From assembly GCA_001786365.1 (NCBI GenBank), contig MFWK01000006.1, forward strand, positions 27,024-47,942: a stretch of DNA of 20,919 bases, written 5' to 3'. Below are positions 6,092-12,646 of the stretch, one piece after another (the stretch's first letter is position 1; each line of letters starts with the position of its first letter). This DNA comes from Candidatus Nomurabacteria bacterium RIFOXYD2_FULL_35_12 (GTDB lineage Bacteria; Patescibacteriota; Minisyncoccia; Phycocordibacterales; UBA9973). The position numbers were made by a program, and so were the translations under genes. The notes under the pieces were generated by a model. The model was not told the origin of the DNA. It made no database searches and saw only the letters and a list, made by a program, of their open reading frames with translations.

Positions 6092-8608
6092 TTATTGTTG
6101 TACTTGGAAAGTCGTAATTGCTTCGCTTTTATTATAAACGCTGTCATAGACGACAACTTTTATTTCATTGTTTATTTGTAAGTTTTCTAATGTAGAAGGA
6201 GTAAAAGAAAAGCTAAATGGAACATCGGTAGTTCCTAGATAAATATCATTTACAAAAACATCTATTTTAATGAGTTGATAAATACCAGAACTGGAAATTT
6301 TTAGATTTATTTTTCTATTTGGTAAATAATTTGTAGAGCTATTTGGTTCAAGAATTGAAATTATTGGTTTTGTTGCGTTGGTGTGAATGTTGTCTGTGGT
6401 GGTGGGTTTATCGTTTATACTTATTATTTGATAATTTACACTATTTTGTGCCCACCAATCTTGAATTGGTGTTTCCCAATGATCAAATTGCGAATCACCT
6501 TGTGGATTTATAGGAACTTCTCCTAAAATATATTTTTTATTTACCCAATAAAGAATTGAGTGCACATTTGTAAGGACTTTTTCCACAATAGTTTCTTTTG
6601 GAGTGTTTTCTGTTGCTAATTTTTCAGAAATTGTGTCTATAAAAAAGTTTTCATTTCCTTGCCAGAAGCCTCGAAGGATTGGTTTGACTGTTTTTGGATC
6701 TACTTCAAGGTCTGGTTTTTCAAATTTTTCATCCGGAAGAATTTTTAGAGCTTCATTTATAAATTTATTCCAAATAGGTCCAGCCACAGCGGCTCCACCT
6801 TTTTTCATTGGAGTATTTTCATTGTTTCCAGCCCAAACACCCACAGTAATAGTAGGGCTGTAACCGATAGTCCAAGCATCTTTGTTGTTATTTGTCGTTC
6901 CTGTTTTTACTGCGACATCTTTTCCCGGGATAAGTAGAGCAGAATGCGCTCCAAAAGTTGGAATACGAGCTTTTTCATCTGAAAGTACATCAGAAATAGT
7001 CAAAGCTGTGTTTTTTTGTAGAACTTCTTGAGGATTTTGTCTAAATTCTTCTAAAATTTTTCCATTTGAATCTTCCACTTTCAAAATCCCGGTATATGGA
7101 TTTCTTATTCCATTATTTGCAAAAACGCTGTAAGCGGAAGTCATATCAAGTAAAGAAACTTCTCCACCTCCAATAACGAGAGTGAGGCCGTATTGATTTA
7201 TATCTTTTAGAGAATTAATACCCATATCCTCGGCTGTCTTTAGGGAGTCTGGAAGTCCTGCTAGGTAGAAAAGTTTTACCGCTATGAGGTTTATAGATTG
7301 AGCTAGGGCATTTCGGAGTGTTATTGGTCCGCGAAAATTTCCATCGTAGTTATTAGGCATATAACAATCTTCTTGATTGTGTCCGGGAAGAGCAACGCCC
7401 TTAGCGTCGCAGGTCGTTTGAAATTCTGTAGGCAGGTCAAAGAGTACAGTGTCGGGTGTAAAGCCCTTGTTGAAGGCTGTGGCGTAAATAAAAGGCTTAA
7501 AGGATGAGCCTGGTTGTCTCATTGCTGTAGCTACATTAAAATTTCCATCTATTTCTTTATCAAAATAATCTCGAGAGCCAACCATAGTTAAAATTTGTCC
7601 TGTTTTTGGATCTATTGCTACCAAGCTTGCATTTTTTCCTTCCCATGCCTTTTCATTTACCAAAGCTCCATCTTTTACTATCTGTTCCCCTTTTGCTTGG
7701 AGATCGTAATCAAGAGTTGTGGTGACTTTTAGTCCATTTGTTTCTACTGCGTCTTTACCATATTTCTTTTCAAGGTAATCTTTTATAAAGAAAACGAAAT
7801 GAGGTGCTCTGATTCCACCTGTAGCTTGAGGAATAAATGTAACAATTTCACTTTTTGCTTTATCATATTCTTCTTTTGTAATAAATTTTAGCTCCAGCAT
7901 TCTAGAAAGCACTAGATTTTTTCTAGTTTCTAGTTTGTCTTTATTTTTCCCATAAGGAGATAGGGTTGTAGGGGACTGTGGTATAGCTGCCAGGTAGGCG
8001 GCTTCTGCTAAAGTTAAATCAATAGCATTTTTATCAAAATAAGTTTTGCTTGCTTCTTCAATTCCATAAATAGTTCCTCCATAAGGAGCCTCATTTAGAT
8101 AATATTCCAGAATTTTTTCTTTTGGCATAGAGTTGTCTATCTTTATAGCCAAAACCCATTCTTTTATTTTTCGAACATAACTGACTTTTTGAGTTAAAAG
8201 AGTATTTTTCACTAATTGTTGAGTAATAGTTGAACCACCTCCGCCTATTCCTACATGAAATAAATTTGAAAGAAACGCTCGAACAATAGAAGTGATGCGT
8301 ATCCCACCATGAGTATAAAATTCAGAGTCCTCTATCGCTACTGTGGCATTTTTTATATTGATACCCATCATTTCAGAAGATATGTCTGTTCTTTTTACGT
8401 CTTTATGAATATCGTAAAGCAAGATTTTCCCTGTGCGGTCGTATATTTTTGTAGAGTTTGTGACTACTCTATCATTAAAAGAATGAAAATCCGGAATTCT
8501 TAACGAAGAAAGCCAAAGGAGAATTATTCCAAAGAGTAAAATAAAAAGACTAACTAAAAATAGTATTATATTTTTCCAGAATTGGTTGTTTCTAACAATT
8601 TTTCTCAT
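6092..8608 (-). CDS. Class A penicillin-binding protein (PBP1A-type, bifunctional)
   Basis: 838 aa from the ATG at 8608, followed by a basic stretch and a membrane anchor (about residues 13-36). The GT51 glycosyltransferase domain has EDSEFYTHGG (93-102, catalytic Glu at 93) and GGSTITQQLVKN (124-135). The transpeptidase domain has SSFK (nucleophile Ser368), SIN (438-440) and KTGT (568-571). It polymerises and crosslinks peptidoglycan outside the membrane. The last 90 or so residues resemble an Ig-like domain, possibly for wall binding. The frame is open further upstream, but that part overlaps tyrS and follows no recognisable PBP sequence. Residues 400-406 lie over a hairpin-forming patch and two Cys (400, 415) flank it. 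The meso-DAP pathway needed for its substrate is encoded downstream. Confidence 0.95.
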   Translation of the reverse strand: MRKIVRNNQFWKNIILFLVSLFILLFGIILLWLSSLRIPDFHSFNDRVVTNSTKIYDRTGKILLYDIHKDVKRTDISSEMMGINIKNATVAIEDSEFYTHGGIRITSIVRAFLSNLFHVGIGGGGSTITQQLVKNTLLTQKVSYVRKIKEWVLAIKIDNSMPKEKILEYYLNEAPYGGTIYGIEEASKTYFDKNAIDLTLAEAAYLAAIPQSPTTLSPYGKNKDKLETRKNLVLSRMLELKFITKEEYDKAKSEIVTFIPQATGGIRAPHFVFFIKDYLEKKYGKDAVETNGLKVTTTLDYDLQAKGEQIVKDGALVNEKAWEGKNASLVAIDPKTGQILTMVGSRDYFDKEIDGNFNVATAMRQPGSSFKPFIYATAFNKGFTPDTVLFDLPTEFQTTCDAKGVALPGHNQEDCYMPNNYDGNFRGPITLRNALAQSINLIAVKLFYLAGLPDSLKTAEDMGINSLKDINQYGLTLVIGGGEVSLLDMTSAYSVFANNGIRNPYTGILKVEDSNGKILEEFRQNPQEVLQKNTALTISDVLSDEKARIPTFGAHSALLIPGKDVAVKTGTTNNNKDAWTIGYSPTITVGVWAGNNENTPMKKGGAAVAGPIWNKFINEALKILPDEKFEKPDLEVDPKTVKPILRGFWQGNENFFIDTISEKLATENTPKETIVEKVLTNVHSILYWVNKKYILGEVPINPQGDSQFDHWETPIQDWWAQNSVNYQIISINDKPTTTDNIHTNATKPIISILEPNSSTNYLPNRKINLKISSSGIYQLIKIDVFVNDIYLGTTDVPFSFSFTPSTLENLQINNEIKVVVYDSVYNKSEAITTFQVQQ

Positions 8609-8639
8609 TATCTTCTTTATTATATCAGAAAATAGCCTG

Positions 8640-8671
8640 TCCCGTAGGGATTTCACAAATTTCCTTCGGGA
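8640..8671. repeat. Inverted repeat TCCCGTAGGGATTT / AAATTTCCTTCGGGA upstream of tyrS
   Basis: 14-15 nt imperfect arms with a 3-nt loop (CAC), lying between the divergent PBP and tyrS genes. Its outer bases TCCCG/CGGGA and the ATG that follows immediately (8671-8673) echo the larger MITE-like elements, but the inner arms instead match the palindrome inside ruvB (11571-11601). That ATG opens only a 16-codon frame, out of phase with tyrS. Confidence 0.7.
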
Positions 8672-8686
8672 TGTTATTATTCGAGC

Positions 8687-9883
8687 ATGGAAGTAATAAC
8701 AGACGAAAAGAAAATAGATGAAATTTTGACTCGTGGGGTGGAAGATATTTTTATAAGAGAAAATTTGAAAGCTAATCTTCTTTCTGGTAAACAATTGAGA
8801 ATTAAGCTCGGTATTGATCCGACAAGTCCTTTTATTCATTTGGGACGCGCAATAACTTTGCAAAAATTAAAAACATTTCAAGATTTAGGACACAAAGCCG
8901 TTCTTATAATCGGTGATTTCACCGCTAAAATCGGAGATCCTTCCGATAAATTGGAAAAAAGGCCAATGTTAACAAATGAACAGATAAAAAATAATTTGAA
9001 AAAATACTTAGAACAGATTTCTTTAATTTTAGATATGAAAAAAGTAGAAGTTAAATATAATTCTGAATGGCTCTCCAAAATGAATATCCCAGAATTAGGG
9101 CGACTTTTGGAATGCTTTACAGTGCAGCAAATGGTAAAAAGAAGAAATTTTAAAAAAAGACTAGATGCTGGAGAAGATGTTTTTATGGTTGAATTTATGT
9201 ATCCAGCTATGCAGGGATATGATAGTGTGGCTGTAAAATCAGACCTTGAAATAGGGGGTTTTGATCAACTTTTTAATCTAAAAGCTGGGCGTACAGTTCA
9301 AAAAAGATATGGGCAAAAAGAGCAAGATATTATGGTACTTTCAATGTTAGAGGGTACGGATGGACGAAAAATGTCCTCATCTTGGGGGAATGTAATATCT
9401 ATTGTAGATAAGCCAGATATTATGTATAGCAAAATTATGGAAGTAAAAGATGATTTTATATTAAAATATTTTACCCTTTGCACAAATATTTCATTGTTTG
9501 AAATTGATAATATAAAAAAAGAGCTTGAAAATGGAACTAATCCGCGTGATATAAAAATGCGTTTAGCTCATGAAATTGTTGGAATTTATCATGGGAATAA
9601 AAAAGCTGAATTAGCCGAAGAGAATTTTGTTAATACTTTTCAAAAAAAAGAAATTCCGGATGAGATGGAGGAAATAAAAGCGGATGCAGGAGAGTTGTTG
9701 AGTGAGGTTTTAGTAAAAAACAACATTTTATCTTCAAAAAGCGAATGGCGAAGACTTGTTTTGGGTAATGGAGTTCATGATTTAGATAAAAATAGCACGA
9801 TAATAGATCAAAATATAAAAATTGTAGAAAATCTGACTCTTAAAATTGGTAAAAAAAGATTTGTGAAAATATTAAAAAACTAG
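8687..9883 (+). CDS. tyrS: Tyrosyl-tRNA synthetase
   Basis: 398 aa, class I aminoacyl-tRNA synthetase. The HIGH-type motif is HLGR (51-54), YPAMQGYD (172-179) helps bind tyrosine, and the KMSKS-type loop is KMSSS (228-232). A C-terminal S4-like RNA-binding domain occupies about 335-395. It charges tRNA-Tyr. The start at 8687 gives the standard N-terminus; the ATG at 8671 is out of frame. There is no Shine-Dalgarno. A strong intrinsic terminator directly follows the stop. Confidence 0.97.
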   Translation: MEVITDEKKIDEILTRGVEDIFIRENLKANLLSGKQLRIKLGIDPTSPFIHLGRAITLQKLKTFQDLGHKAVLIIGDFTAKIGDPSDKLEKRPMLTNEQIKNNLKKYLEQISLILDMKKVEVKYNSEWLSKMNIPELGRLLECFTVQQMVKRRNFKKRLDAGEDVFMVEFMYPAMQGYDSVAVKSDLEIGGFDQLFNLKAGRTVQKRYGQKEQDIMVLSMLEGTDGRKMSSSWGNVISIVDKPDIMYSKIMEVKDDFILKYFTLCTNISLFEIDNIKKELENGTNPRDIKMRLAHEIVGIYHGNKKAELAEENFVNTFQKKEIPDEMEEIKADAGELLSEVLVKNNILSSKSEWRRLVLGNGVHDLDKNSTIIDQNIKIVENLTLKIGKKRFVKILKN

Positions 9884-9908
9884 AAACGCCCTTAATGGGC
9901 GTTTTTTT
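9884..9908 (+). terminator. Intrinsic terminator of tyrS
   Basis: A perfect 8-bp stem (AAACGCCC / GGGCGTTT) with a 5-nt loop runs into a tract of eight T, starting right after the tyrS TAG. The T-run ends at the stop codon of the convergent acidic gene. Confidence 0.93.
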
Positions 9909-10045
9909 TATCTATCTTTATCTGGGTCTTCTTCGTCTAATCCAAAGTCATTCATGCCTTCTGGTATGTCTAATGGTTCACCTAATTCATCTTCATCAGC
10001 ACCAACTTTAAATCCACCTTCTACTTCTTCATCTTCAAAACTCAT
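9908..10045 (-). CDS. Small, highly acidic protein (45 aa)
   Basis: ATG at 10045 to TAA at 9908 encodes 45 residues: MSFEDEEVEGG, then a Gly/Asp/Glu-rich middle, ending GLDEEDPDKDR. About a third of residues are Asp or Glu, there are almost no hydrophobic runs, and no fold or membrane segment is visible, so it is probably disordered. The frame is free of stops and uses the same AT-rich codons as its neighbours, which supports a real gene. It sits downstream of ruvC on the same strand, separated by two hairpins, and shares the terminator region with tyrS. No function can be assigned; an acidic tail-like partner of a basic protein is one possibility. Confidence 0.65.
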   Translation of the reverse strand: MSFEDEEVEGGFKVGADEDELGEPLDIPEGMNDFGLDEEDPDKDR

Positions 10046-10087
10046 AAAATTATTTTTTCTTAAAATTTAATTAATAATTATTTTTTA

Positions 10088-10117
10088 TCCGCTCTTGGCG
10101 GACTAGCCCTTGGCTAG
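10088..10117. repeat. Tandem hairpins between ruvC and the acidic gene
   Basis: Two palindromes abut: TCCGC-TCTTG-GCGGA (10088-10102) and CTAGCC-CTT-GGCTAG (10103-10117). The first resembles the TCCGCC/GGCGGA units inside aspartokinase. There is no T-run on the ruvC side, so a terminator role is weak. Confidence 0.65.
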
Positions 10118-10162
10118 ATTTCTTACTTTGTACCAAAATATAAAAAGCTTGGCAATAGAATA

Positions 10163-10171
10163 TGTGGATAA
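10163..10171 (-). promoter_or_regulatory. Consensus DnaA box next to the ruvC stop
   Basis: On the minus strand the bases read TTATCCACA, a perfect DnaA box, 3 bp beyond the ruvC stop. A single isolated box can occur by chance in AT-rich DNA. Confidence 0.4.
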
Positions 10172-10173
10172 GT

Positions 10174-10656
10174 CTAGGAACGTATATGCGCAAAGGCTGT
10201 TAGGGCGATGGCGATAGCGTCTAATTCATCATCAGATGTCTTTTTGTTGTCTATTTTTACTAAAATTTTCACCATTTTCATTATTTGTTCTTTGTTCGCT
10301 CGGCCGTAACCTGTCGTAGCTATTTTTATTTGAGGCGGAGAAGCTTCAAAAACTTTTAGTCCTGCCTGTGAAGCTTCATATATCACCACTCCGCGTGCTT
10401 CGGCTACATGCATCACTGTTTTTTGGTTGTTTGTTAAAAATAAAGTTTCAATCGCTAAAACTTCCGGCTTGTATTCTTTTATTATTTTTTTTACTTCTGC
10501 ACCGATTAAATTTAATCTTTCAGAAAAAATTAATTTACTGGAAGTTTTAAAGCATTCGGAAAAAAGTACTTGTTCTTTTTCGCCCTGTTTAGATTTTTCT
10601 AATATTGCTATGCCAAGCCTTTCAAATCCTGGGTCTATTCCTAAAATTCTGGTCAT
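10174..10656 (-). CDS. ruvC: Crossover junction endodeoxyribonuclease RuvC
   Basis: 160 aa, normal length. The RNase H-like fold opens ILGIDPGFERLG with catalytic Asp8. The second acidic residue is Glu70 in LAIETLF, and the final pair is Asp143 and Asp146 in SDDELDAIAIA. It cuts Holliday junctions as a dimer at branch points delivered by RuvAB. ruvB lies 620 bp away on the same strand, but ruvA is not in the window. The start at 10656 gives the canonical N-terminus and diverges from the promoter of the GC-rich island. Confidence 0.96.
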   Translation of the reverse strand: MTRILGIDPGFERLGIAILEKSKQGEKEQVLFSECFKTSSKLIFSERLNLIGAEVKKIIKEYKPEVLAIETLFLTNNQKTVMHVAEARGVVIYEASQAGLKVFEASPPQIKIATTGYGRANKEQIMKMVKILVKIDNKKTSDDELDAIAIALTAFAHIRS

Positions 10657-10698
10657 ATTTTAATTTTAACATTCTTTTTTACTTATTCACATGTATTA

Positions 10699-10726
10699 TT
10701 GACACATATTTTTATGGGTATACCAT
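10699..10726 (+). promoter_or_regulatory. Putative sigma-70-type promoter of the GC-rich island
   Basis: A perfect -35 box TTGACA (10699-10704), a 16-bp spacer and a -10-like TACCAT (10721-10726), pointing into the GC-rich island. Transcription would start near 10733. Confidence 0.6.
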
Positions 10727-10821
10727 TAATAGTAAGCAGTAAATACAGTTCCTTGCCAAGAATGGTTTAACCCCACTAAGGTGGGTTCTAGGTTTTGAAC
10801 TGGTTGCAGGAGAACACGACC

Positions 10822-10968
10822 ATGAAGAAACTACATATCGGCGCTGTTGCGCCCCCGTCCACCCAGAGCTCCATCGTTGGAATTATTGCCGGCAAGCACG
10901 AAGGCATGACGATCGTCCCGAAGCAGGCCCGTCTCGCCGCCGCCGTCCGCGTCGCGTTCGCGATGTAG
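10822..10968 (+). CDS. 48-aa hypothetical protein of foreign codon usage
   Basis: ATG at 10822 lies 9 nt after AGGAG (10808-10812), the clearest Shine-Dalgarno in the window, where most genes have none. The product starts MKKLHIGAVAPPSTQSSIVG and ends AAAVRVAFAM. Nearly all third codon positions in the second half are G or C (GCC, GTC, CGC, CTC), opposite to every neighbour. No domain is recognised; the C-terminal third is Ala/Val/Arg-rich and could form an amphipathic helix. It sits inside a transcript full of hairpins, so it could be a real peptide, a regulatory leader peptide or chance coding in a structured RNA. Confidence 0.4.
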   Translation: MKKLHIGAVAPPSTQSSIVGIIAGKHEGMTIVPKQARLAAAVRVAFAM

Positions 10969-11224
10969 CCAAGATTCGGCGCTACAGATGTATACGAGAT
11001 CACCCAAGGTCTCGTAGAGTAGAGAAGTCGCCAGACTTTTCTCAGTAAAAACGAGACAGCACAAGCTGTCTTCCCGCCTATCCGCCATGTGAGAAGTGAG
11101 AATCAGTCACGCAGCCCGCGTGCCCCTGGAGACGGGGGGTCGTCAAGATCCTCCGTCTCCTTCCTCCATCGTTGTTGTCTTTCTATGAAAGATAACGACA
11201 CCACAAGCTCCGCTTGTGACTAAC

Positions 11225-11242
11225 AAGTCCGGCGGGCTTTTT
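11225..11242 (+). terminator. Intrinsic terminator of the GC-rich island
   Basis: A stem AAGTCC/GGGCTT (one G-T pair) with loop GGC is followed by TTTTTATTTT. It is preceded by the perfect hairpin CACAAGC-TCC-GCTTGTG (11202-11218). Orientation is plus, ending 33 bp before the ruvB stop. Confidence 0.75.
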
Positions 11243-11275
11243 ATTTTGTTTTTTTACTTTATAAACTTTATAACT

Positions 11276-12322
11276 TTACACTTTATAACTAAATCCCAGA
11301 TGCTCATATGCTTTCTTTGTAGCTACACGGCCTCGAGCAGTGCGTTCTAAAAGTCCTAGTTGGATTAAATATGGCTCTATTACTTCTTCTACTGTTGCTT
11401 CTTCTTCGGACATTGCCGCAGCCATAGTCTTGAGTCCGACTGGTCCGCCATTAAATTTTTCAATTAATATTTCCAAGAATTTTCTATCGGAAGAATTTAA
11501 ACCAATGTCGTCTACTGCGAGCATGTTGAGTGCTGCCACAGTAGTTTTCTTATCGATAACTTTTTTGCCTGCCCCGTAGGAAGCTTGCTTTCCTTCGGGG
11601 CTCACTTGCGCAAAATCGCGACAGCGTTTTAAAAAATAATTTGCAGTGCGGGGAGTGAATCTACTTCTCTTTGCAATTTCTTCTAAAGCGTCAGCTTCCA
11701 AAAGAATGTCTAAAAGTTTGCCTGACCTTTCTATTATTTTCGCAATTTCTTCATTTGAATAAAATTCTAATCTAAAAACTCCACCAGAGAATCGTGAACG
11801 AAGAGGGGAAGATATGAGGGCGACTCGCGTGGTGGCTGCGATGAGGGTAAATGGTGGAAGGTCCAGCTGGATAGTGCGAGCGGATGGGCCTTTGCCGATG
11901 ATGATGTCGAGGACGCCGGACTCCATAGCGGGGTAGAGAATTTCTTCAACCATTTTATTTAATCTGTGAATTTCATCTATAAAAAGGATGTCGCCAGGGG
12001 CAAGGTTTGTTAAAATAGAAGCCAAATCGCCGACTTTTTCAATCGCTGGACCAGAAGTTATTTTCATTTGTCTACCAGTTTCTTTTGCAATGAGGTGAGC
12101 TAGAGTAGTTTTACCTAATCCTGGAGGTCCATAAAAAAGGATGTGCTCAGGAATATGTCCGCGTTCTTCAGCTGCTCGCAAGAGGATTTTAACGTTGTCT
12201 TTTATGTGTTTTTGGCCGATATAGTCATCCCAGCGGGTAGGGCGTAGGGTTTGGTCTAGAACCACATCTTCTGTTTTACTTGCCCCGCTTTGGCGTGGGT
12301 CTTTGTTTTTAGGACTTGACAT
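11276..12322 (-). CDS. ruvB: Holliday junction branch migration ATPase RuvB
   Basis: 348 aa. The AAA+ domain has Walker A GPPGLGKT (65-72), Walker B DEIH (116-119), the sensor region AATTR and an arginine-finger segment LRSRF (174-178). The C-terminal winged helix (about 275-345) contains GGPVGLKTMA and YLIQLGLLERTARGR. RuvB hexamers drive branch migration with RuvA. Two repeat-derived segments stand out: an N-terminal stretch around residues 8-16 and an insertion at about 241-252 (SPEGKQASYGAG) in the small AAA lid, where other RuvB proteins pass straight from RDFAQV into the next helix. Both keep the frame. Confidence 0.95.
   Translation of the reverse strand: MSSPKNKDPRQSGASKTEDVVLDQTLRPTRWDDYIGQKHIKDNVKILLRAAEERGHIPEHILFYGPPGLGKTTLAHLIAKETGRQMKITSGPAIEKVGDLASILTNLAPGDILFIDEIHRLNKMVEEILYPAMESGVLDIIIGKGPSARTIQLDLPPFTLIAATTRVALISSPLRSRFSGGVFRLEFYSNEEIAKIIERSGKLLDILLEADALEEIAKRSRFTPRTANYFLKRCRDFAQVSPEGKQASYGAGKKVIDKKTTVAALNMLAVDDIGLNSSDRKFLEILIEKFNGGPVGLKTMAAAMSEEEATVEEVIEPYLIQLGLLERTARGRVATKKAYEHLGFSYKV
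11571..11601. repeat. Palindrome inside ruvB (GCCCCGTAGGAAGC / GCTTTCCTTCGGGGC)
   Basis: An imperfect inverted repeat with a 2-nt loop that encodes most of a 12-residue insertion in the RuvB lid domain. It shares CCCGTAGG and CCTTCGGG with the inverted repeat upstream of tyrS (8640-8671), so the two belong to one family. Confidence 0.7.
12283..12299. repeat. Palindrome at the ruvB 5' end
   Basis: CCC-CGC-TTTG-GCG-T-GGG: a 6-bp stem with one bulged T, GC-rich, encoding part of the Asp-Pro-Arg-Gln-Ser-Gly-Ala stretch ahead of the conserved RuvB start (TLRPTRWDDYIGQ). Confidence 0.45.
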
Positions 12323-12359
12323 TTGTTTTGTTTTATGCTACATTAGATGCGTACTAGAG

Positions 12360-12379
12360 TTATCAACACGGTATCAACA
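12360..12379 (+). promoter_or_regulatory. Two DnaA-box-like repeats upstream of ruvB
   Basis: TTATCAACA (12360-12368) is identical to one of the oriC boxes, and GTATCAACA follows at 12371-12379, 11 bp away. The same spacing occurs in the oriC pair. They lie between ruvB (minus) and the 6S-like RNA (plus) and could bind DnaA or another regulator. Confidence 0.4.
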
Positions 12380-12420
12380 TAGCTATACACATTATAGCAT
12401 TTGTGGCACTTTCCATATAG

Positions 12421-12426
12421 TACAAT
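12421..12426 (+). promoter_or_regulatory. -10 element (TACAAT) of the 6S-like RNA
   Basis: TACAAT matches the -10 consensus at 5 of 6 positions and lies 7 nt before the first paired bases of the RNA. The -35 region is poor: TTGTGG at about 14 bp spacing is the best candidate. Confidence 0.5.
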
Positions 12427-12431
12427 ATACC

Positions 12432-12593
12432 GAGATTAAGAAGGCATTAATCTCTAAGCAATCAGCCATCGGTTATACGAATTTGCATAGGACGTTTTGG
12501 TAAGAATTTATTTTTACTGGGGCTATCCTCTAATAATTTGTTACTCTTGGAGCCTAGCTTCAAAAGGATTGTTTAGAGATTAGTGCTTTTTTT
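12432..12593 (+). ncRNA. 6S RNA-like rod-shaped small RNA
   Basis: A 20-bp closing stem pairs 12444-12463 with 12567-12586 (two G-U pairs, no mismatch) and runs straight into seven T, so it doubles as an intrinsic terminator. Inside lies a large asymmetric bubble whose 3' side folds into its own hairpin (TTGGAGC-CTA-GCTTCAA). A long apical stem follows, with ACGAATT/AATTTGT, AGGA/TCCT and GTAAGAA/TTTTTAC capped by TTTA. Closing stem, open-complex-like bubble with a 3'-side hairpin, and apical stem at about 160 nt form the architecture of 6S RNA, which sequesters RNA polymerase. Identification rests on shape only. The 5' leader repeats GAGATTA, which can compete with the 3' arm. A riboswitch or attenuator for the dap cluster is the main alternative. 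Confidence 0.55.
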
Positions 12594-12608
12594 ATTTCTA
12601 TTTTTTTA

Positions 12609-12637
12609 TTGATAATTAAAGTTATTTCTGTTACTCT
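12609..12637 (+). promoter_or_regulatory. Possible promoter of the dap cluster
   Basis: TTGATA (12609-12614) and TACTCT (12632-12637) are separated by 17 bp, just after the RNA terminator and 9 bp before the first ATG of the cluster. The -10 match is only 3 of 6. Confidence 0.3.
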
Positions 12638-12646
12638 CTATAAATA

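Larger units (their letters stand above)
10733..11242 (+). ncRNA. GC-rich structured transcript with small ORF (unknown class)
   Basis: Between ruvC and ruvB the base composition jumps to roughly 55-60% G+C over about 10800-11160, against AT-rich surroundings. A promoter precedes it and an intrinsic terminator ends it, giving about 510 nt. The 5' part can form an outer stem CAGTTC/GAACTG (10746-10751 with 10797-10802) around a CCCAC/GTGGG hairpin, then comes a 48-codon ORF. After the ORF are successive hairpins at 10964-10986, 10994-11015, 11022-11043, 11055-11070, 11108-11122, 11128-11160 (8-bp GGAGACGG/CCGTCTCC), 11171-11199 (13 bp with wobbles) and 11202-11218. No tmRNA ends, RNase P P4 motif or SRP loop is visible. 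It may be a structured RNA, a leader plus peptide, or acquired DNA. Confidence 0.5.

Noticed and set aside
8609..8863. N-terminal extension of the penicillin-binding protein
   Set aside because: It would overlap the start of tyrS by over 170 bp. The membrane anchor right after the ATG at 8608 is the normal N-terminus.
10788..11088. Minus-strand frames in the GC-rich island (up to 85 codons)
   Set aside because: GC-rich DNA lacks stops by chance. These frames have no ribosome-binding site, run against the promoter and terminator, and encode no recognisable sequence.
10733..11242. tmRNA or RNase P RNA in the GC-rich island
   Set aside because: No tRNA-like ends, no GGTTC T-arm closing the molecule, and no P4-type conserved blocks. 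The ORF is too long for a typical tag and does not end in an Ala-Ala degron.
12432..12646. Lysine riboswitch (L-box) upstream of the dap cluster
   Set aside because: Position fits, but none of the conserved L-box sequence blocks could be found and the fold is a single rod rather than a five-stem junction.
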